In this document: positions 21,553 to 21,620 of the stretch, piece after piece
Layout of the letters: every line of letters begins with the position of its first letter
Numbering within the stretch: the first letter of the stretch is position 1
NCBI GenBank assembly: GCA_965371945.1
Contig: CBDVAK010000021.1
Span: forward strand, 1-21,620
Direction: 5' to 3'
Length of the DNA stretch: 21,620 bases
DNA from: CBDVAK01 sp965371945
GTDB taxonomy: Bacteria; Pseudomonadota; Gammaproteobacteria; Competibacterales; JAHEDQ01
Made by a program: the position numbers and the translations under genes
Notes under the pieces: model-generated
The model's database searches: none
What the model saw: the letters and a program-made list of their open reading frames with translations, nothing else
Told to the model about the DNA's origin: nothing

Positions 21553-21620
21553 GCGGATGGCTTGTTTCGGTCGTCCGCCGCCACCCGGTCCAGAGCTTGG
21601 CGTATCTCCTCGATCACCAG
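21549..21620 (-). CDS. Partial gene at the window edge (C-terminal end only)
   Basis: The last 23 codons of a minus-strand frame are visible, beginning LVIEEIRQALDRVAADD and ending NKPSA. The stop overlaps the GTG start of the next methyltransferase by four bases, and codon use looks normal, so it is probably a real gene cut by the window end. The tail is helical and charged; no family can be assigned. Confidence 0.55.
   Translation of the reverse strand: MVIEEIRQALDRVAADDRNKPSA

Noticed and set aside
1..21620. CRISPR arrays, tRNA or rRNA genes, insertion-sequence transposases
   Set aside because: I saw no regularly spaced repeats, cloverleaf-like sequence, rRNA core motifs or transposase signature anywhere. 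The duplication at the left end shows no terminal inverted repeats that I could find.

Overview
The window reads as a high-GC proteobacterial chromosome segment. The best taxonomic hint is the aromatic-degradation cluster on its right: a PadEFGHI-type phenylglyoxylate oxidoreductase, a tungsten aldehyde oxidoreductase, and BoxR, BoxC and BoxB. These families are known mainly from facultatively anaerobic aromatic degraders of the Azoarcus/Aromatoleum/Thauera type, but the sequence alone does not fix the genus.

Left region (1-8.7 kb) is accessory in character. It opens with a chimeric gene remnant (60-327): part of an MDR reductase gene joined to part of a tetR gene. Intact copies of both lie at 2169-4061. 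Next come a small ribbon-helix-helix protein with a 57-aa coiled-coil partner (409-863) and a two-domain SLOG plus deoxyribosyltransferase/TIR-like protein (1098-2084) that looks like an immune effector or nucleotide sensor. The divergent MDR-reductase/TetR pair follows, with a clear promoter and operator between the genes. A tight three-gene unit (4412-8263) encodes a PEP-synthase-like phosphotransferase split into a substrate/phosphohistidine protein and a separate ATP-grasp protein, plus a DHA2-type MFS exporter. A small DUF1622 membrane protein closes the region.

Right region (8.9-20.3 kb) is a catabolic cluster on the + strand. padE-F-G-H-I (8903-13580) encode the five subunits of a CoA-acylating, NAD-coupled 2-oxoacid:acceptor oxidoreductase, most likely phenylglyoxylate to benzoyl-CoA. 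An aldehyde ferredoxin oxidoreductase with a MoaD-like sulfur-carrier domain fused to its C-terminus (13698-16019) follows. Then come the benzoyl-CoA-responsive regulator boxR (16198-17136), boxC (17222-18865) and boxB (18868-20289). The logic is production of benzoyl-CoA from phenylglyoxylate, with aerobic epoxidation and ring cleavage of benzoyl-CoA by BoxB/BoxC. The BoxB reductase (BoxA), a benzoate-CoA ligase and the downstream semialdehyde dehydrogenase are not in the window.

The right edge (20.3-21.6 kb) carries a convergent, translationally coupled minus-strand group: two SAM methyltransferases and the tail of a third gene.

The most unusual items are the AOR-MoaD fusion, the SLOG-NDT/TIR-like protein, the split phosphotransferase with exporter, the oxygen-sensitive Pad/AOR enzymes sitting beside the oxygen-requiring Box enzymes, and the MDR/TetR chimera formed at an 11-bp microhomology.
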